Positions 8,036 to 17,062 are shown, counted from the stretch's first letter. The stretch is DNA of 19,556 nucleotides from Bacteroidota bacterium (GCA_023433755.1 JAEYUA010000127.1:1-19556); one strand, 5' to 3'. The notes: a model not told the origin generated them from the letters alone. A program made the numbers and translations.

Positions 8036-10981
8036 TTAAAAATCTAGATTGATACCTAAGGCAAACATCCTAGGGCGTGGATATACGGTTCCGTCGATAC
8101 CGCCGGATTGCTCTGGATCCAGGCCACTGTACTTGGTAATCACAAAAACGTTCTGAACGTTGAAGCTCACCCGGGCGTTCACACGGCCGTCATTAATCCT
8201 ACCTACGTTATAATTCAGGTATAAGTTGTCCATACGCAGGAAAGATGCATTCTCCAGCCAGTAGTCGCTCCAGGTCTGCCTGCGTTCGAAGCCTGAGTTC
8301 AGGACCTCCCTTGGTGCGTTGGCCAGGTAGTTCTGCCCCGTGGAAATTCCACCTTCCCATACCGCATTACCTGAATTGACATTATTATACATGTAGTTGC
8401 CGAAATTGGCCCTCATGCTGAAACCAGCGGCGAATTTTTTGATGGTAGCGTTAGCGGAGAATCCCATGAACACTTTTGGTTCAGGATTATGCACCCAGTA
8501 TTTGTCCAGTTCATTGATCACACCATCACGGTTCCTGTCATCATACAAACCTTCGATTGGCATGCCATCGCCATTGTATACCTGCTTATAAAGGAAGAAG
8601 GTATTAGGCCTGTAACCCACAGTATGTTTTTGTATGGTACCATTGATACCCACACTTCCCACGTCAGCACCCAGGTAGGCAGGATCAGTTACAAGCTGCA
8701 GCTTGGTGATCTCGTTCTGGATGATGTAAGTGATGTTGTAATTCAGGTCAAGAGAAAAATTCCTGTTGCGCACCGGGTTTGTGTTCAGCGCAAATTCCAA
8801 TCCCCTGTTGCGGATGGAACCAACATTGGTCAGCAATTCATTACTGAAGTTGGTACCCGCAGGTGCAGGCACAATTGCCAGCAGGTCTCTTGTATCTTTA
8901 GTATAATAATCTACAGCAAGATTGATCCTGTTGTCAACAAATCCCAGGTCGATACCGATGTTTTTGGATTCAGTTTCTTCCCACTGCAGGTTCTCATCAT
9001 AAGCCTGGGGACGCACAACTGAATAATAATTGCCGCCAAACTGGTACTGTGCAGCACTATCTCCATAGAAGAAGTTAGGCTGGTAGGCATAATCAGAACC
9101 AATGTCCTGCTGCCCGGTAATACCCCAGCCCAATCTCAGTTTCATGGCCGAGAAAACACGGCTGTTCTTGGCAAATCCTTCTTCCTTGATATTCCAGGCT
9201 ACAGCCGCGGATGGGAAATTACCCCAGCGGTTCTGCTCACTGAACCTTGATGATCCGTCACGGCGCATAGTGGCAGTAACCAGGTATTTGCTCATGAAAG
9301 AATAATTCAGACGGCCATAGAAAGAAAGAAGTGTGTTTTGTGTCTGGAAGTCCTGGCTGGCCGGCTCATACACGGAACCATCAGCCCTGCGGTCAGGGAA
9401 AGATGGCTCTTCACGCTGCCAGTCCTGGTAAGAATAACCACCAACAAGGTCGATCCTTGATTTGATGGAACTGAGATCTTTTCCATAAGTCAGGAAGGAT
9501 TCAAACAGTTTATTGGTTCTGTCCTGCTCATAAATATTATTCACACCGCCTCTTGTAAAGCTGGAAGCTGCTGTGGCAGGAACAAATATGGAACCCTCAC
9601 CATGGCTTTTATCATAACCGAGGTTGAGATTTACATGCAAATCAGGAAGGAAGTGCAGGCTGTAATCCAGTGCCAGGTTACCAATGAAACGGTTGGCATT
9701 AGAGCGGTCATCGCGCTGGTTCAACAATCCTAATGGATTTCTTGGAGACAGGTTATTGATCTGTGTTCCATTCAGCCACTCATAATAGCCACCAAATTCA
9801 GGCTTGCCCGACATTATGGGTTGTGTGGGATCAAATGCGAAAGCTGCATAGATCGCACCCTGGTCGGCAAACTGGTTTTTTGAATGCGCATACCGGGCAT
9901 TGGCATTTACAGATAGATGGTTGTCGAATAATTTGGGAGAAAGATTCAACCCAACGGATGTACGCTGCAAATTGCTTCCTTTCAAAATACCATCCTGGTT
10001 AAGATAACCCAGGTTGATGCGGTAGGGAATCCTGCTCAGGCCACCGCTCAATGAGATATTATTATCAGTTGAGAAAGCAGACCTGTAGATCTGGTCCTGC
10101 CAGTTGGTATTGGCTGTACCCAGCAAACCAATTTCAGTAGCATTCCCTCTTGAATTAACAAGAGAACGGAATTCTTCAGCACCCAGTACATCGAGTGTAC
10201 CGGTTTGTCTTGAAACAGAATTCAGCGTGCTGAAATTGACCCTCAAGGTGCCGCTGCTACCTTTTTTTGTAGTGATAAGGATAACACCGTTTGCCGCACG
10301 GTTTCCATAAATGGCGGCAGCAGACGCATCCTTCAATACCGTCATGCTTTCAATATCATTCGGGTTGATCATGCTCAGCGGGCTGGCTGCACCACTAATG
10401 CCCCCGTTATCAAGAGGCACTCCATCCACAACAATCAAAGGATCATTGCTGGCATTCAAAGAAGTACCGCCGCGGATGCGGATGCGGCTTCCCGATCCGG
10501 GCATACCACTGTTGGGCGTGATCTGAACACCAGCCACCTTGCCGGCAATGAGTTGTTCGGGTGTGGTGATGGGACCCTTCACAAAATCCTTGGAGGTCAC
10601 ATTCACTACCGACCCGGTGAGGTCTTTTTTCCTGGTGGTACCATAACCGATTACGACGATCTCGTTGAGGTTGCCGGCTGTGGTCTGCATGGTCACACTA
10701 ATCGAAGTGCCGGTGATAGCGGCCTCCTGGTAACCATAACCAACAGAGCTGAATACGAGCGTGGTGGCATTGGACGGAACTGAAAGGGAGAAACTTCCGG
10801 TTTCAGTTGTTGTGGTACCAATGTTCGGTTGTCCTTTTACTGAGACAGAAACACCGGAAATGCCGGCGCCTGTTGAATCAGTAACGGTTCCTGTTACGAC
10901 TTTATCCTGCGCTGCCGCGCTGAATGATAAAAACATAAGAACAGGCAATCCGATCGTGCAGAGCAATTTTCTCAGATTCAT
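8036..10981 (-). CDS. SusC/RagA family TonB-dependent outer-membrane glycan transporter
   Basis: This gene encodes the outer-membrane barrel that imports oligosaccharides with energy from TonB. I place the start at the ATG ending at 10981 (981 aa) rather than an in-frame TTG six bases upstream, because the ATG gives a clean signal peptide (MNLRKLLCTI to SAAAQ). A carboxypeptidase-regulatory-like beta domain covers about 28-100. It is followed by the SusC-type stretch NEIVVIGYG (106-114), the plug (about 120-245, with IRIRGGTSL, PLIVVDGVPL and DASAAAIYGNRAANGVI) and a long beta-barrel ending in aromatic residues (GINLDF). No N-terminal anti-sigma-type extension is present, so this is not a sigma/anti-sigma controlled transporter. 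Control by the adjacent Nudix regulator is more plausible. Confidence 0.96.
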   Translation of the reverse strand: MNLRKLLCTIGLPVLMFLSFSAAAQDKVVTGTVTDSTGAGISGVSVSVKGQPNIGTTTTETGSFSLSVPSNATTLVFSSVGYGYQEAAITGTSISVTMQTTAGNLNEIVVIGYGTTRKKDLTGSVVNVTSKDFVKGPITTPEQLIAGKVAGVQITPNSGMPGSGSRIRIRGGTSLNASNDPLIVVDGVPLDNGGISGAASPLSMINPNDIESMTVLKDASAAAIYGNRAANGVILITTKKGSSGTLRVNFSTLNSVSRQTGTLDVLGAEEFRSLVNSRGNATEIGLLGTANTNWQDQIYRSAFSTDNNISLSGGLSRIPYRINLGYLNQDGILKGSNLQRTSVGLNLSPKLFDNHLSVNANARYAHSKNQFADQGAIYAAFAFDPTQPIMSGKPEFGGYYEWLNGTQINNLSPRNPLGLLNQRDDRSNANRFIGNLALDYSLHFLPDLHVNLNLGYDKSHGEGSIFVPATAASSFTRGGVNNIYEQDRTNKLFESFLTYGKDLSSIKSRIDLVGGYSYQDWQREEPSFPDRRADGSVYEPASQDFQTQNTLLSFYGRLNYSFMSKYLVTATMRRDGSSRFSEQNRWGNFPSAAVAWNIKEEGFAKNSRVFSAMKLRLGWGITGQQDIGSDYAYQPNFFYGDSAAQYQFGGNYYSVVRPQAYDENLQWEETESKNIGIDLGFVDNRINLAVDYYTKDTRDLLAIVPAPAGTNFSNELLTNVGSIRNRGLEFALNTNPVRNRNFSLDLNYNITYIIQNEITKLQLVTDPAYLGADVGSVGINGTIQKHTVGYRPNTFFLYKQVYNGDGMPIEGLYDDRNRDGVINELDKYWVHNPEPKVFMGFSANATIKKFAAGFSMRANFGNYMYNNVNSGNAVWEGGISTGQNYLANAPREVLNSGFERRQTWSDYWLENASFLRMDNLYLNYNVGRINDGRVNARVSFNVQNVFVITKYSGLDPEQSGGIDGTVYPRPRMFALGINLDF

Positions 10982-11016
10982 AAGCAATCAAATGTTTATT
11001 TTATTTCAGAAGCAGT

Positions 11017-11042
11017 ATAATGTGTATTATGGACACAATTAT
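11017..11042. promoter_or_regulatory. Candidate operator upstream of susC
   Basis: TAATGTGT (11018-11025), seven bases, then ACACAATTAT (11033-11042) form a palindrome with one inserted base. The left half is the exact reverse complement of the right half of the site before the amylase gene (14743-14765). It lies 36-61 bases before the susC ATG and overlaps the likely promoter. The binding protein is inferred to be the Nudix regulator encoded just upstream. Confidence 0.55.
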
Positions 11043-11067
11043 AAAGATATTTTAACTTTTTAAAAAA
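11036..11067 (-). promoter_or_regulatory. Candidate promoter for susC
   Basis: On the minus strand TTTT (11067-11064) is followed after 20 bases by TATAATTG (11043-11036), near the Bacteroidota consensus TTTG-N19-21-TANNTTTG. The region is very A/T rich and the -7 box overlaps the palindrome, as expected for repression. A TATCTTTA at 11049-11042 is an alternative -7 box. Confidence 0.35.
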
Positions 11068-11101
11068 TTTTCATGTCATTTTTCGCACTAACTGACCACG
11101 A

Positions 11102-11839
11102 TCATACGGCCAGCTTGTGAGGTTTTTGTCTCAGGTTCTTCCCGCTGCTTTTGAGCTGTGTCTTCAGCTTGTATAATTTCCCGGGCCTGTGCGGCACATC
11201 TTCTTCCATCTCATTCAGGTCAACCAGCCAGTTTTTGAGCGTGATGCGTTTCCTGAAATTGCGCCGGTCCAGCTCCGTACCCAGGATGGCTTCATAGAGA
11301 TCCTGCAATTCTCTCAGGGAGAATTTTTCCGGCAGCAGGTTGAAGATCACGGGGTATTCCAGGATCTTTTCCCTCAGCCTTTGCAGGCAGGTCTCCAAAA
11401 TAAGTTTATGATCGAAGGCCAGTTTCTGGATATCATCCACCGGGTGCCAGTGCAGTTCATTATCGGTGAGCTGCAGTTTATGACTGCGGGTATTCACCAG
11501 TGAATAATAAGCAGTAGTGATCACACGGCCGGATGGGTGGCGCCCAATGTTACCGAAGGTCTGTACCTGCTCGAGGTACACATCATGAAGGCCGGTCCTG
11601 TCCTGCAACACCCTGTATGGAGCGTCTTCCAGGTCTTCATCCGGGCGAAGAAGATCACCCAGCAATGAATAAAGTCCTTCGAATTCCCTGAGATCGGATT
11701 TGATGAGCAGGACCTTCAGTTTTTTATCATCATACCCGAAAATGACACAGTCCACTGACACCGCGATGTTGAAATACTCGAGGTGACTGCTTTTCTCAAT
11801 GGCTGCTGTTTTGAGTTGAACCAGTTTCTGCATAAGCAT
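11102..11839 (-). CDS. Nudix-winged-helix transcriptional regulator (NrtR/AraR-like)
   Basis: A DNA-binding regulator with an N-terminal Nudix fold (about 22-150) and a C-terminal winged helix (about 165-225). LLPEKFSLRELQDLYEAILG and RRNFRKRI are typical of the NrtR-type family. The Nudix box (62-84, RPDEDLEDAPYRVLQDRTGL) has lost catalytic residues: REUXEE reads R76-V-L-Q-D-R. The domain is therefore expected to sense a ligand rather than hydrolyse one. Related Bacteroidota proteins such as AraR of Bacteroides thetaiotaomicron respond to sugars, including arabinose, which would suit an arabinogalactan locus. The ATG (11839) directly follows the TAA of the amylase gene, giving TAAATG, so the two are probably translationally coupled. 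The likely targets are its own operon and susC, each preceded by the shared palindrome. The effector is unknown. Confidence 0.9.
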   Translation of the reverse strand: MLMQKLVQLKTAAIEKSSHLEYFNIAVSVDCVIFGYDDKKLKVLLIKSDLREFEGLYSLLGDLLRPDEDLEDAPYRVLQDRTGLHDVYLEQVQTFGNIGRHPSGRVITTAYYSLVNTRSHKLQLTDNELHWHPVDDIQKLAFDHKLILETCLQRLREKILEYPVIFNLLPEKFSLRELQDLYEAILGTELDRRNFRKRITLKNWLVDLNEMEEDVPHRPGKLYKLKTQLKSSGKNLRQKPHKLAV

Positions 11840-14713
11840 TTATTGAATGGTGACCTGTATCGTTTTGGTATGGGTTCCGCTTTTGAGCTGCAAATAATAT
11901 TGTCCTTTTGATAATTGATTTTGAATGGTGATCCTGTGCGTGCCTTTGATCATGAATTGATCATGTAATGTGGTCACATGCTGACCCAGTACATTGTACA
12001 GGTCAATCGTTACCTTATCACTCTTCGGCAATTTAATCTCAACTGAATACGCTTCCGATGCTACGGGATTAGGAAAGGCTTTGGCTTCCAGTGTAAGTCC
12101 ATTCCAGGGAAGGTTGCTTACCGGTGTGACCGCAATATTATTCACGTTGCGGTTAACGAATACCCTGTATTCGCCCGGCAAAAGGCTGATGGTTTGGATA
12201 CCGCCTGTTGCTGTGAAAGTAGTATTCTGCAGCAGGTCGTACCAGGTGCCCTGGATGGGGAAGGTTACACTGCCTGACTGGGCGTTCAATCCAAAATTAC
12301 CAATCACTACCAGTTGGGAGGTATCGCCGGAATTAACACGCATCCATTTTACTGCGCCATTCAGGCTACGGTTAACCGTTCCCGTTAGGAAGGCATTTTT
12401 ATAGGAAGGATGCTGTCTTAATGCCAGTAGCTGGCTGTACAGGTTGTACACATTTTTACGGCGGGGATCATTCAGGTAATCCCAACGTATGGGTTTCATA
12501 GCCAGCCGGCAGGTATTATCAATCGTACCATCTGTGCAATAGTTGATGGAATAGTCGTAACCCAGTTCACCGAACTGCCAGATCATTTTAGGTCCGGGTA
12601 TAGTAAGGAAGAAAGCAGCAGCCAGTTGCATCCGCTTCAGAGCTGTGGCTGTATCCTTGATATTATAACTGCCAAAAGAATTCCCGAAATTGATATTACG
12701 GTAAACGACCCTTTCTTCATCATGACTTTCCATGTAAGCTACAAGATGCGGCTGTGTCCATCCCCTTACAGTGTGAATGGCATTGGAAAAATCCCAGTCA
12801 GTGGTATGTCCCATAGCCGCCTGTGAGTACTGGTGGTTGAGATGGCCCCAGAACATCATTCCATAATTGGATAATTCCTGTTCTTCATTATTGGCTGCGA
12901 AATGCTCCAGGATCACATAAGATCCGGGTGATTTTAATTGCGTCGTATCATAATAGCCTTTCCACAGTGTAACCCTTGAAGCATCATAATTACCCCAGGC
13001 ACCCACATCACAGTTGGCACCGTTATTATCACAGGTCTGTGTTTGGGTAAATCCTTTGGAGAGATCAAAACGGAAACCATCGATCTTGTATTTCTGCAGC
13101 CAGTGTTCTACAACCCTGCTGGTGAAGTAGCGGGTATGTTCCGTACTGTGGTTGAAATCATAGCCAACATTAAAAGCATGTTTGGCAACAGGGTTATACC
13201 AGGGACTGTTGGCAGCAGGGCGGTTATTGGCATCATCCCAGTACAACTGAACCATGGGTGACTGGCCGAAAGAATGGTTGAGCTCAATATCCATGATCAC
13301 AGCTATGCCTTTGGCGTGGCAGGAATCAATAAATACTTTCAATGAATTTTCGTTTCCGTAGAATTTGTCGGGGGCAAAATAAAAACTCGGATTGTATCCC
13401 CAACTATCATTATTTTCAAATTCATTAAAAGGCATAAGCTCAATAGCGTTGATGCCTAGTTTTTTCAGGTAGTTAAGGCTGTCAGTGATTGTTTTCCAAT
13501 CATGCGCTGCAACAAAATCCCTTACCAATAATTCATAGACTACCAGTCCTCTTTTATCAGGACGGTTGAAATTGGGAACTGTCCAGTTGTATTGAGGTTT
13601 GGCCGTTTGCAGAATACTTACAATACCTGATTGTCCTGCAGGATAAGGTTTGAGGTTAGGGTAAGTTGATGAAGAAATACCAGGATCACTAAAAGGGTCC
13701 AGTATTTTTTCTGTGTATGGATCAGCGATCTTGATGTTATCATCCACCACGTACTGATAGGCATACTCGGTTCCCGGGGTCAATGGATGCAGGCGCAGCC
13801 AGAAAAATTTACCATCAGGTGTTTTATTCATCACATGCGAAACGGTCTGCGTCCAGTTATTGAAATCTCCAATAACAACAGCTTTATTTTTACCAGGCGC
13901 ACGGAGTACAAGAATGACAGAAGTATCGCCCTGCTCATAATTAATCCCATCCCTTACTCCTGCAGGCAATGCAGCAACTGTTGAACTCGCGACAAATACA
14001 TTTATGGTATCATAAACGGTGGAACTACCATCATTGGCACCAATTACGATCTGCTGGTTACCAATGGCGGTTATGGTTGAAGAGGATGTAATGGTAGTTG
14101 CCGCAGCCTGGGTACCAATCACGGTTCCATTATGATAAAGCGTAAGCGCTGCAGGTTGATTGGAAACCCCAGTGATGCTGATAGCCGAACCTACCGTCCA
14201 GTTCTGGGTTTCCGGTTCCGGGTTGTATTTAGGCTGGGAAGCCGGCTGGTCTATGCGTGCAGCCAGGTCTGTTGTGTAGATGGGCACATACATATCCGAA
14301 CCATCCGCGTTTCTCTGGGCTTGGCAGTCGGTACAGTTACCCTGCCTGAAAAGAATGGCAATATGTTTCAGGGTTTCACCTGCCGCCAGGCTAAAGAATG
14401 TCCTGGGATTATTGATCGTGAATTTCCATTTATTAGGACCGTCAGGCGTGGCCTGTGCCGCTGCTGCCGTTGAACCCCAGGTGAAGGGAACATGCAGCCA
14501 GTTGCCAGGACCCGTGCTCAGGTTGGTAATGGCCCCAACATGCACATATACATTACCGTTATAACCCATGAGACCCTGGTTACCTTTGGTAGCATCAACA
14601 GTTATAGTGATATTATCGGTTTCTTTTGGAAAAGCAGGTGACCAGGTAAGCAACTGGGCATTGGCAAAAACGCCGGCCAGTAAGGCCAGGCCTGCAAGCA
14701 GCATTCTCTTCAT
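11840..14713 (-). CDS. Secreted multidomain GH13 alpha-amylase with type IX sorting domain (957 aa)
   Basis: A predicted alpha-glucan-acting enzyme exported by the type IX secretion system. Residues 1-20 are a signal peptide. An N-terminal beta domain (about 21-150) and an Ig-like domain (about 168-242) precede a CBM48/E-set-like module (about 250-355, with VIGDFNNW). The GH13 barrel spans about 385-800: region I DIELNH (475-480), region II GFRFDLSKG with nucleophile D550, region III ILEHF with acid/base E603, and region IV ESHDEE with D665. All three catalytic carboxylates are present. The last 80 residues (FPNPVASEAY, YNVLGQHV, GQYYLQL) form a Por-type C-terminal sorting domain, implying release or surface anchoring. 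It is the first gene of the operon with the Nudix regulator. Whether it acts as amylase, pullulanase or a branching-type enzyme cannot be decided. Confidence 0.93.
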   Translation of the reverse strand: MKRMLLAGLALLAGVFANAQLLTWSPAFPKETDNITITVDATKGNQGLMGYNGNVYVHVGAITNLSTGPGNWLHVPFTWGSTAAAAQATPDGPNKWKFTINNPRTFFSLAAGETLKHIAILFRQGNCTDCQAQRNADGSDMYVPIYTTDLAARIDQPASQPKYNPEPETQNWTVGSAISITGVSNQPAALTLYHNGTVIGTQAAATTITSSSTITAIGNQQIVIGANDGSSTVYDTINVFVASSTVAALPAGVRDGINYEQGDTSVILVLRAPGKNKAVVIGDFNNWTQTVSHVMNKTPDGKFFWLRLHPLTPGTEYAYQYVVDDNIKIADPYTEKILDPFSDPGISSSTYPNLKPYPAGQSGIVSILQTAKPQYNWTVPNFNRPDKRGLVVYELLVRDFVAAHDWKTITDSLNYLKKLGINAIELMPFNEFENNDSWGYNPSFYFAPDKFYGNENSLKVFIDSCHAKGIAVIMDIELNHSFGQSPMVQLYWDDANNRPAANSPWYNPVAKHAFNVGYDFNHSTEHTRYFTSRVVEHWLQKYKIDGFRFDLSKGFTQTQTCDNNGANCDVGAWGNYDASRVTLWKGYYDTTQLKSPGSYVILEHFAANNEEQELSNYGMMFWGHLNHQYSQAAMGHTTDWDFSNAIHTVRGWTQPHLVAYMESHDEERVVYRNINFGNSFGSYNIKDTATALKRMQLAAAFFLTIPGPKMIWQFGELGYDYSINYCTDGTIDNTCRLAMKPIRWDYLNDPRRKNVYNLYSQLLALRQHPSYKNAFLTGTVNRSLNGAVKWMRVNSGDTSQLVVIGNFGLNAQSGSVTFPIQGTWYDLLQNTTFTATGGIQTISLLPGEYRVFVNRNVNNIAVTPVSNLPWNGLTLEAKAFPNPVASEAYSVEIKLPKSDKVTIDLYNVLGQHVTTLHDQFMIKGTHRITIQNQLSKGQYYLQLKSGTHTKTIQVTIQ

Positions 14714-14742
14714 AGCAAGTAATTCTGGCGACTAAGATAATG

Positions 14743-14765
14743 TAATATGTACTGGAAACACATTA
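14743..14765. promoter_or_regulatory. Candidate operator upstream of the GH13-regulator operon
   Basis: TAATATGT (14743-14750), seven bases, then ACACATTA (14758-14765) form a palindrome with 7 of 8 positions matching in the arms. It has the same half-site and spacer length as the site before susC and a similar distance (30-52 bases) from its start codon. It probably binds the operon's own Nudix regulator, which would give autoregulation. Confidence 0.55.
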
Positions 14766-14788
14766 AGGGCAGGGAATTTTTTGGGTTC

Positions 14789-14946
14789 AAGCTGCGAGCT
14801 ACTAGCTGCTAGCTGCGAGACCGACATGGAAAATCAAGGCATGAAAGATCATTGCCTGCCCATTTTTTATTGGTGAGTCATGGTTGAATTTTTAAGGTCT
14901 GGCTGAGCTGAAGATCGCGTAGCTCGCAGCTAGTAGCTCGCAGCTT
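14789..14946. repeat. Heptamer-armed inverted-repeat element A
   Basis: The left arm (14789-14818) is four seven-base units: GCTGCGA, GCTACTA, GCTGCTA and GCTGCGA. The right arm (14920-14946) carries three full units in inverted order. Positions 14789-14808 and 14927-14946 are perfect 20-base reverse complements. GACC follows the left arm directly. TAAGGTC (reverse of GACCTTA) is at 14893-14899, about 20 bases inside the right arm. The element fills most of the gap between the divergent amylase and ligA genes and ends 31 bases before the ligA ATG, so ligA transcription probably starts in or near it. Confidence 0.85.
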
Positions 14947-14977
14947 CCTTAAATTGCATCCCAAACCTTCTTCCCTC

Positions 14978-17062
14978 ATGGACCGGACACGGAAAATTCA
15001 GGATCTCACCAGCCAGTTGCTTAAAAAAATTAAAGAAGATACCATCAGTACCAAAGACCTGGATGACTTAAGGGAGGTCCTGAAGTTCCATGAGCATCGA
15101 TACTATATTCTGAATAATCCGCTCATAGCCGACGTGGAATATGATGAGCTGTTTAAAAAACTGGAATCTTTTGAAAAGGAAAATCCTGACCTGGTAGTAC
15201 CCGATTCTCCCACCCAGCGTGTGGCTAGCGGGCTCACAAAAGATTTTCCTAATGTGCAGCACCTGGTGCCCATGTTATCGCTCGATAATTCTTATAACAG
15301 CGATGACCTGCTTGATTTTGACCGGAAGGCCCGGGAACTCACCGGGCTGGAGGAGATTGAATATTGTGTTGAACCCAAATTTGACGGTGCCAGCATTTCA
15401 TTGATCTATGAAAACGACCGGCTCACGAGGGGCGCCACCCGTGGTGATGGCGTACACGGAGATGATATCACTCCCAATATCAGGCAGATCAGGACCATCC
15501 CGCTTTCCGCAGCTTTTGCTGATCATGGTCTGCAAACAGTTGAGATCCGTGGTGAAGTGCTAATCAATAAAAACAATTTCCAGAAATTCAACGAAGGCCT
15601 GGCTGAACAGGGTCTGGCTCCTCTTGCCAATCCCAGGAATGCCGCAGCGGGCACCTTGCGCATTAAGGATCCGCTGGAAGTGAAACGCCGCAAACTGGAA
15701 GCCTTCGTTTACCATGTGAGTTACCATACCACTACGGGAGTGAAAGATGAAATGAAGACCCATTCACAAACTCTTGACCTTTTGTTTGAACTGGGTTTCA
15801 GAAGTCCCGCTAAAGAAAGAAAAGTACTGAAAGGCATCAACGCTGTACTGGAATATTGCCAGGACTTTGAACAAAAACGTGATGACCTGCCCTACGAGAT
15901 AGACGGTATGGTGATCAAAGTGAATGATTTTGCCTTACAGGATAAAATGGGCATGACCAATCACCATCCGCGCTGGGCCATTGCCTTTAAGTTTAAAGCC
16001 CGCCAGGCTACCAGTAAGCTGGTAGCAGTAGAATACCAGGTGGGCCGCACAGGTAATATCGGACCGGTGGCCAAGATCGAGCCCGTGCATATTGGAGGCG
16101 TAACGGTCAGATCGGTTTCCCTGTTCAATGAAGACCTGATCCGTGAAAAAGATATTCGCATAGGCGACACCGTTTTAGTGGAGCGGGCCGGTGACGTGAT
16201 TCCCTACATTGTAAAACCCCTGGTAGAATTGAGGAAGGGAGATGAAACGCCCATTCGCTTTCCCAAACGCTGTCCGTCCTGCGGTGATGAGTTGTACCGG
16301 GTACCTGAAGAAGCCGCCTGGCGCTGCACCAATATCAGTTGCCCGGCGCAGGTGCTGGAAAGGCTTATGCATTTTGCTTCGAAGGATGCCATGGATATCA
16401 GGGGCCTTGGCGGGGCCATTATTGAAAAGTTCAATTCCATGGGCCTGCTCACTTCCATTCCCCAGGTTTACCAGCTAGATTTTGATGCGATCGGCAAAAT
16501 GGAAGGCTTCGGAAAGAAATCAATTGAAAATCTAAAAACAGCCATTGAGCATTCCAAAACCCAGCCATTACACCGGCTGATCTATGCGCTGGGCATCAGG
16601 TTCGTGGGTGAAACCATGGCCAAGACTCTTGCCCATGCGGTGGATCACTTGCTCGACCTTCAACAATTTGATGAAGAAGCGCTACAAAAGCTGGAAGATG
16701 TAGGTCCTAAAGTTGCCGGAAGTGTTGCCCAGTTCTTTGCCAACACAGAAAATATTGAAATGATCAAAGCCCTGGAATTTTTGGGACTGAACCTGAAGAA
16801 TGAAAAGAAATCGAAGTCGGCGGGAGGTAACCTTGATGGACAAACGTTTCTATTCACCGGAACGCTGGAGCAATTGAAACGTAGTGATGCTGAAGCCATG
16901 GTTGAGGAAAACGGGGGAAAGATATTAGGGGGCGTCAGCAGTAAATTAAACTACATTGTAGTTGGGGCTGACGCCGGCAGCAAGCTGGAAAAAGCGAAAA
17001 AAATATCCACGATCAGGATCCTGTCGGAGAATGATTTTTTGAAATTGATAGGCCGTTCCTAA
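14978..17062 (+). CDS. ligA: NAD-dependent DNA ligase LigA
   Basis: This enzyme seals nicks in duplex DNA during replication and repair, using NAD+. I chose the ATG at 14978 (694 aa) over an in-frame TTG at 14954, because MDRTRKIQDL leads directly into the Ia domain with its HEHRYYILNNPLIADVEYD-type motif. Visible parts are the adenylation motif EPKFDGAS with Lys134, the nucleotidyltransferase and OB domains, a four-cysteine zinc finger (CPSCG then CTNISCP), helix-hairpin-helix repeats, and a C-terminal BRCT domain (FLFTGTLEQLKRSDA, GGVSSKLNYIVVG). Length and domain order are normal and nothing is missing. It is a housekeeping gene unrelated to the glycan locus. It may be transcribed together with the next gene after a 57-base gap. 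Confidence 0.97.
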   Translation: MDRTRKIQDLTSQLLKKIKEDTISTKDLDDLREVLKFHEHRYYILNNPLIADVEYDELFKKLESFEKENPDLVVPDSPTQRVASGLTKDFPNVQHLVPMLSLDNSYNSDDLLDFDRKARELTGLEEIEYCVEPKFDGASISLIYENDRLTRGATRGDGVHGDDITPNIRQIRTIPLSAAFADHGLQTVEIRGEVLINKNNFQKFNEGLAEQGLAPLANPRNAAAGTLRIKDPLEVKRRKLEAFVYHVSYHTTTGVKDEMKTHSQTLDLLFELGFRSPAKERKVLKGINAVLEYCQDFEQKRDDLPYEIDGMVIKVNDFALQDKMGMTNHHPRWAIAFKFKARQATSKLVAVEYQVGRTGNIGPVAKIEPVHIGGVTVRSVSLFNEDLIREKDIRIGDTVLVERAGDVIPYIVKPLVELRKGDETPIRFPKRCPSCGDELYRVPEEAAWRCTNISCPAQVLERLMHFASKDAMDIRGLGGAIIEKFNSMGLLTSIPQVYQLDFDAIGKMEGFGKKSIENLKTAIEHSKTQPLHRLIYALGIRFVGETMAKTLAHAVDHLLDLQQFDEEALQKLEDVGPKVAGSVAQFFANTENIEMIKALEFLGLNLKNEKKSKSAGGNLDGQTFLFTGTLEQLKRSDAEAMVEENGGKILGGVSSKLNYIVVGADAGSKLEKAKKISTIRILSENDFLKLIGRS

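Noticed and set aside
10981..10987. TTG at 10987 as the susC start
   Set aside because: The ATG six bases downstream gives a standard signal peptide, and the two extra residues add nothing.
14132..14564. Open frames of about 100 aa on the plus strand inside the amylase gene
   Set aside because: They lie entirely within a well-supported GH13 gene on the other strand and have composition typical of antisense frames.
14954..14980. TTG at 14954 as the ligA start
   Set aside because: It adds eight residues with no match to the ligase N-terminus. The ATG at 14978 begins exactly where the domain is expected.
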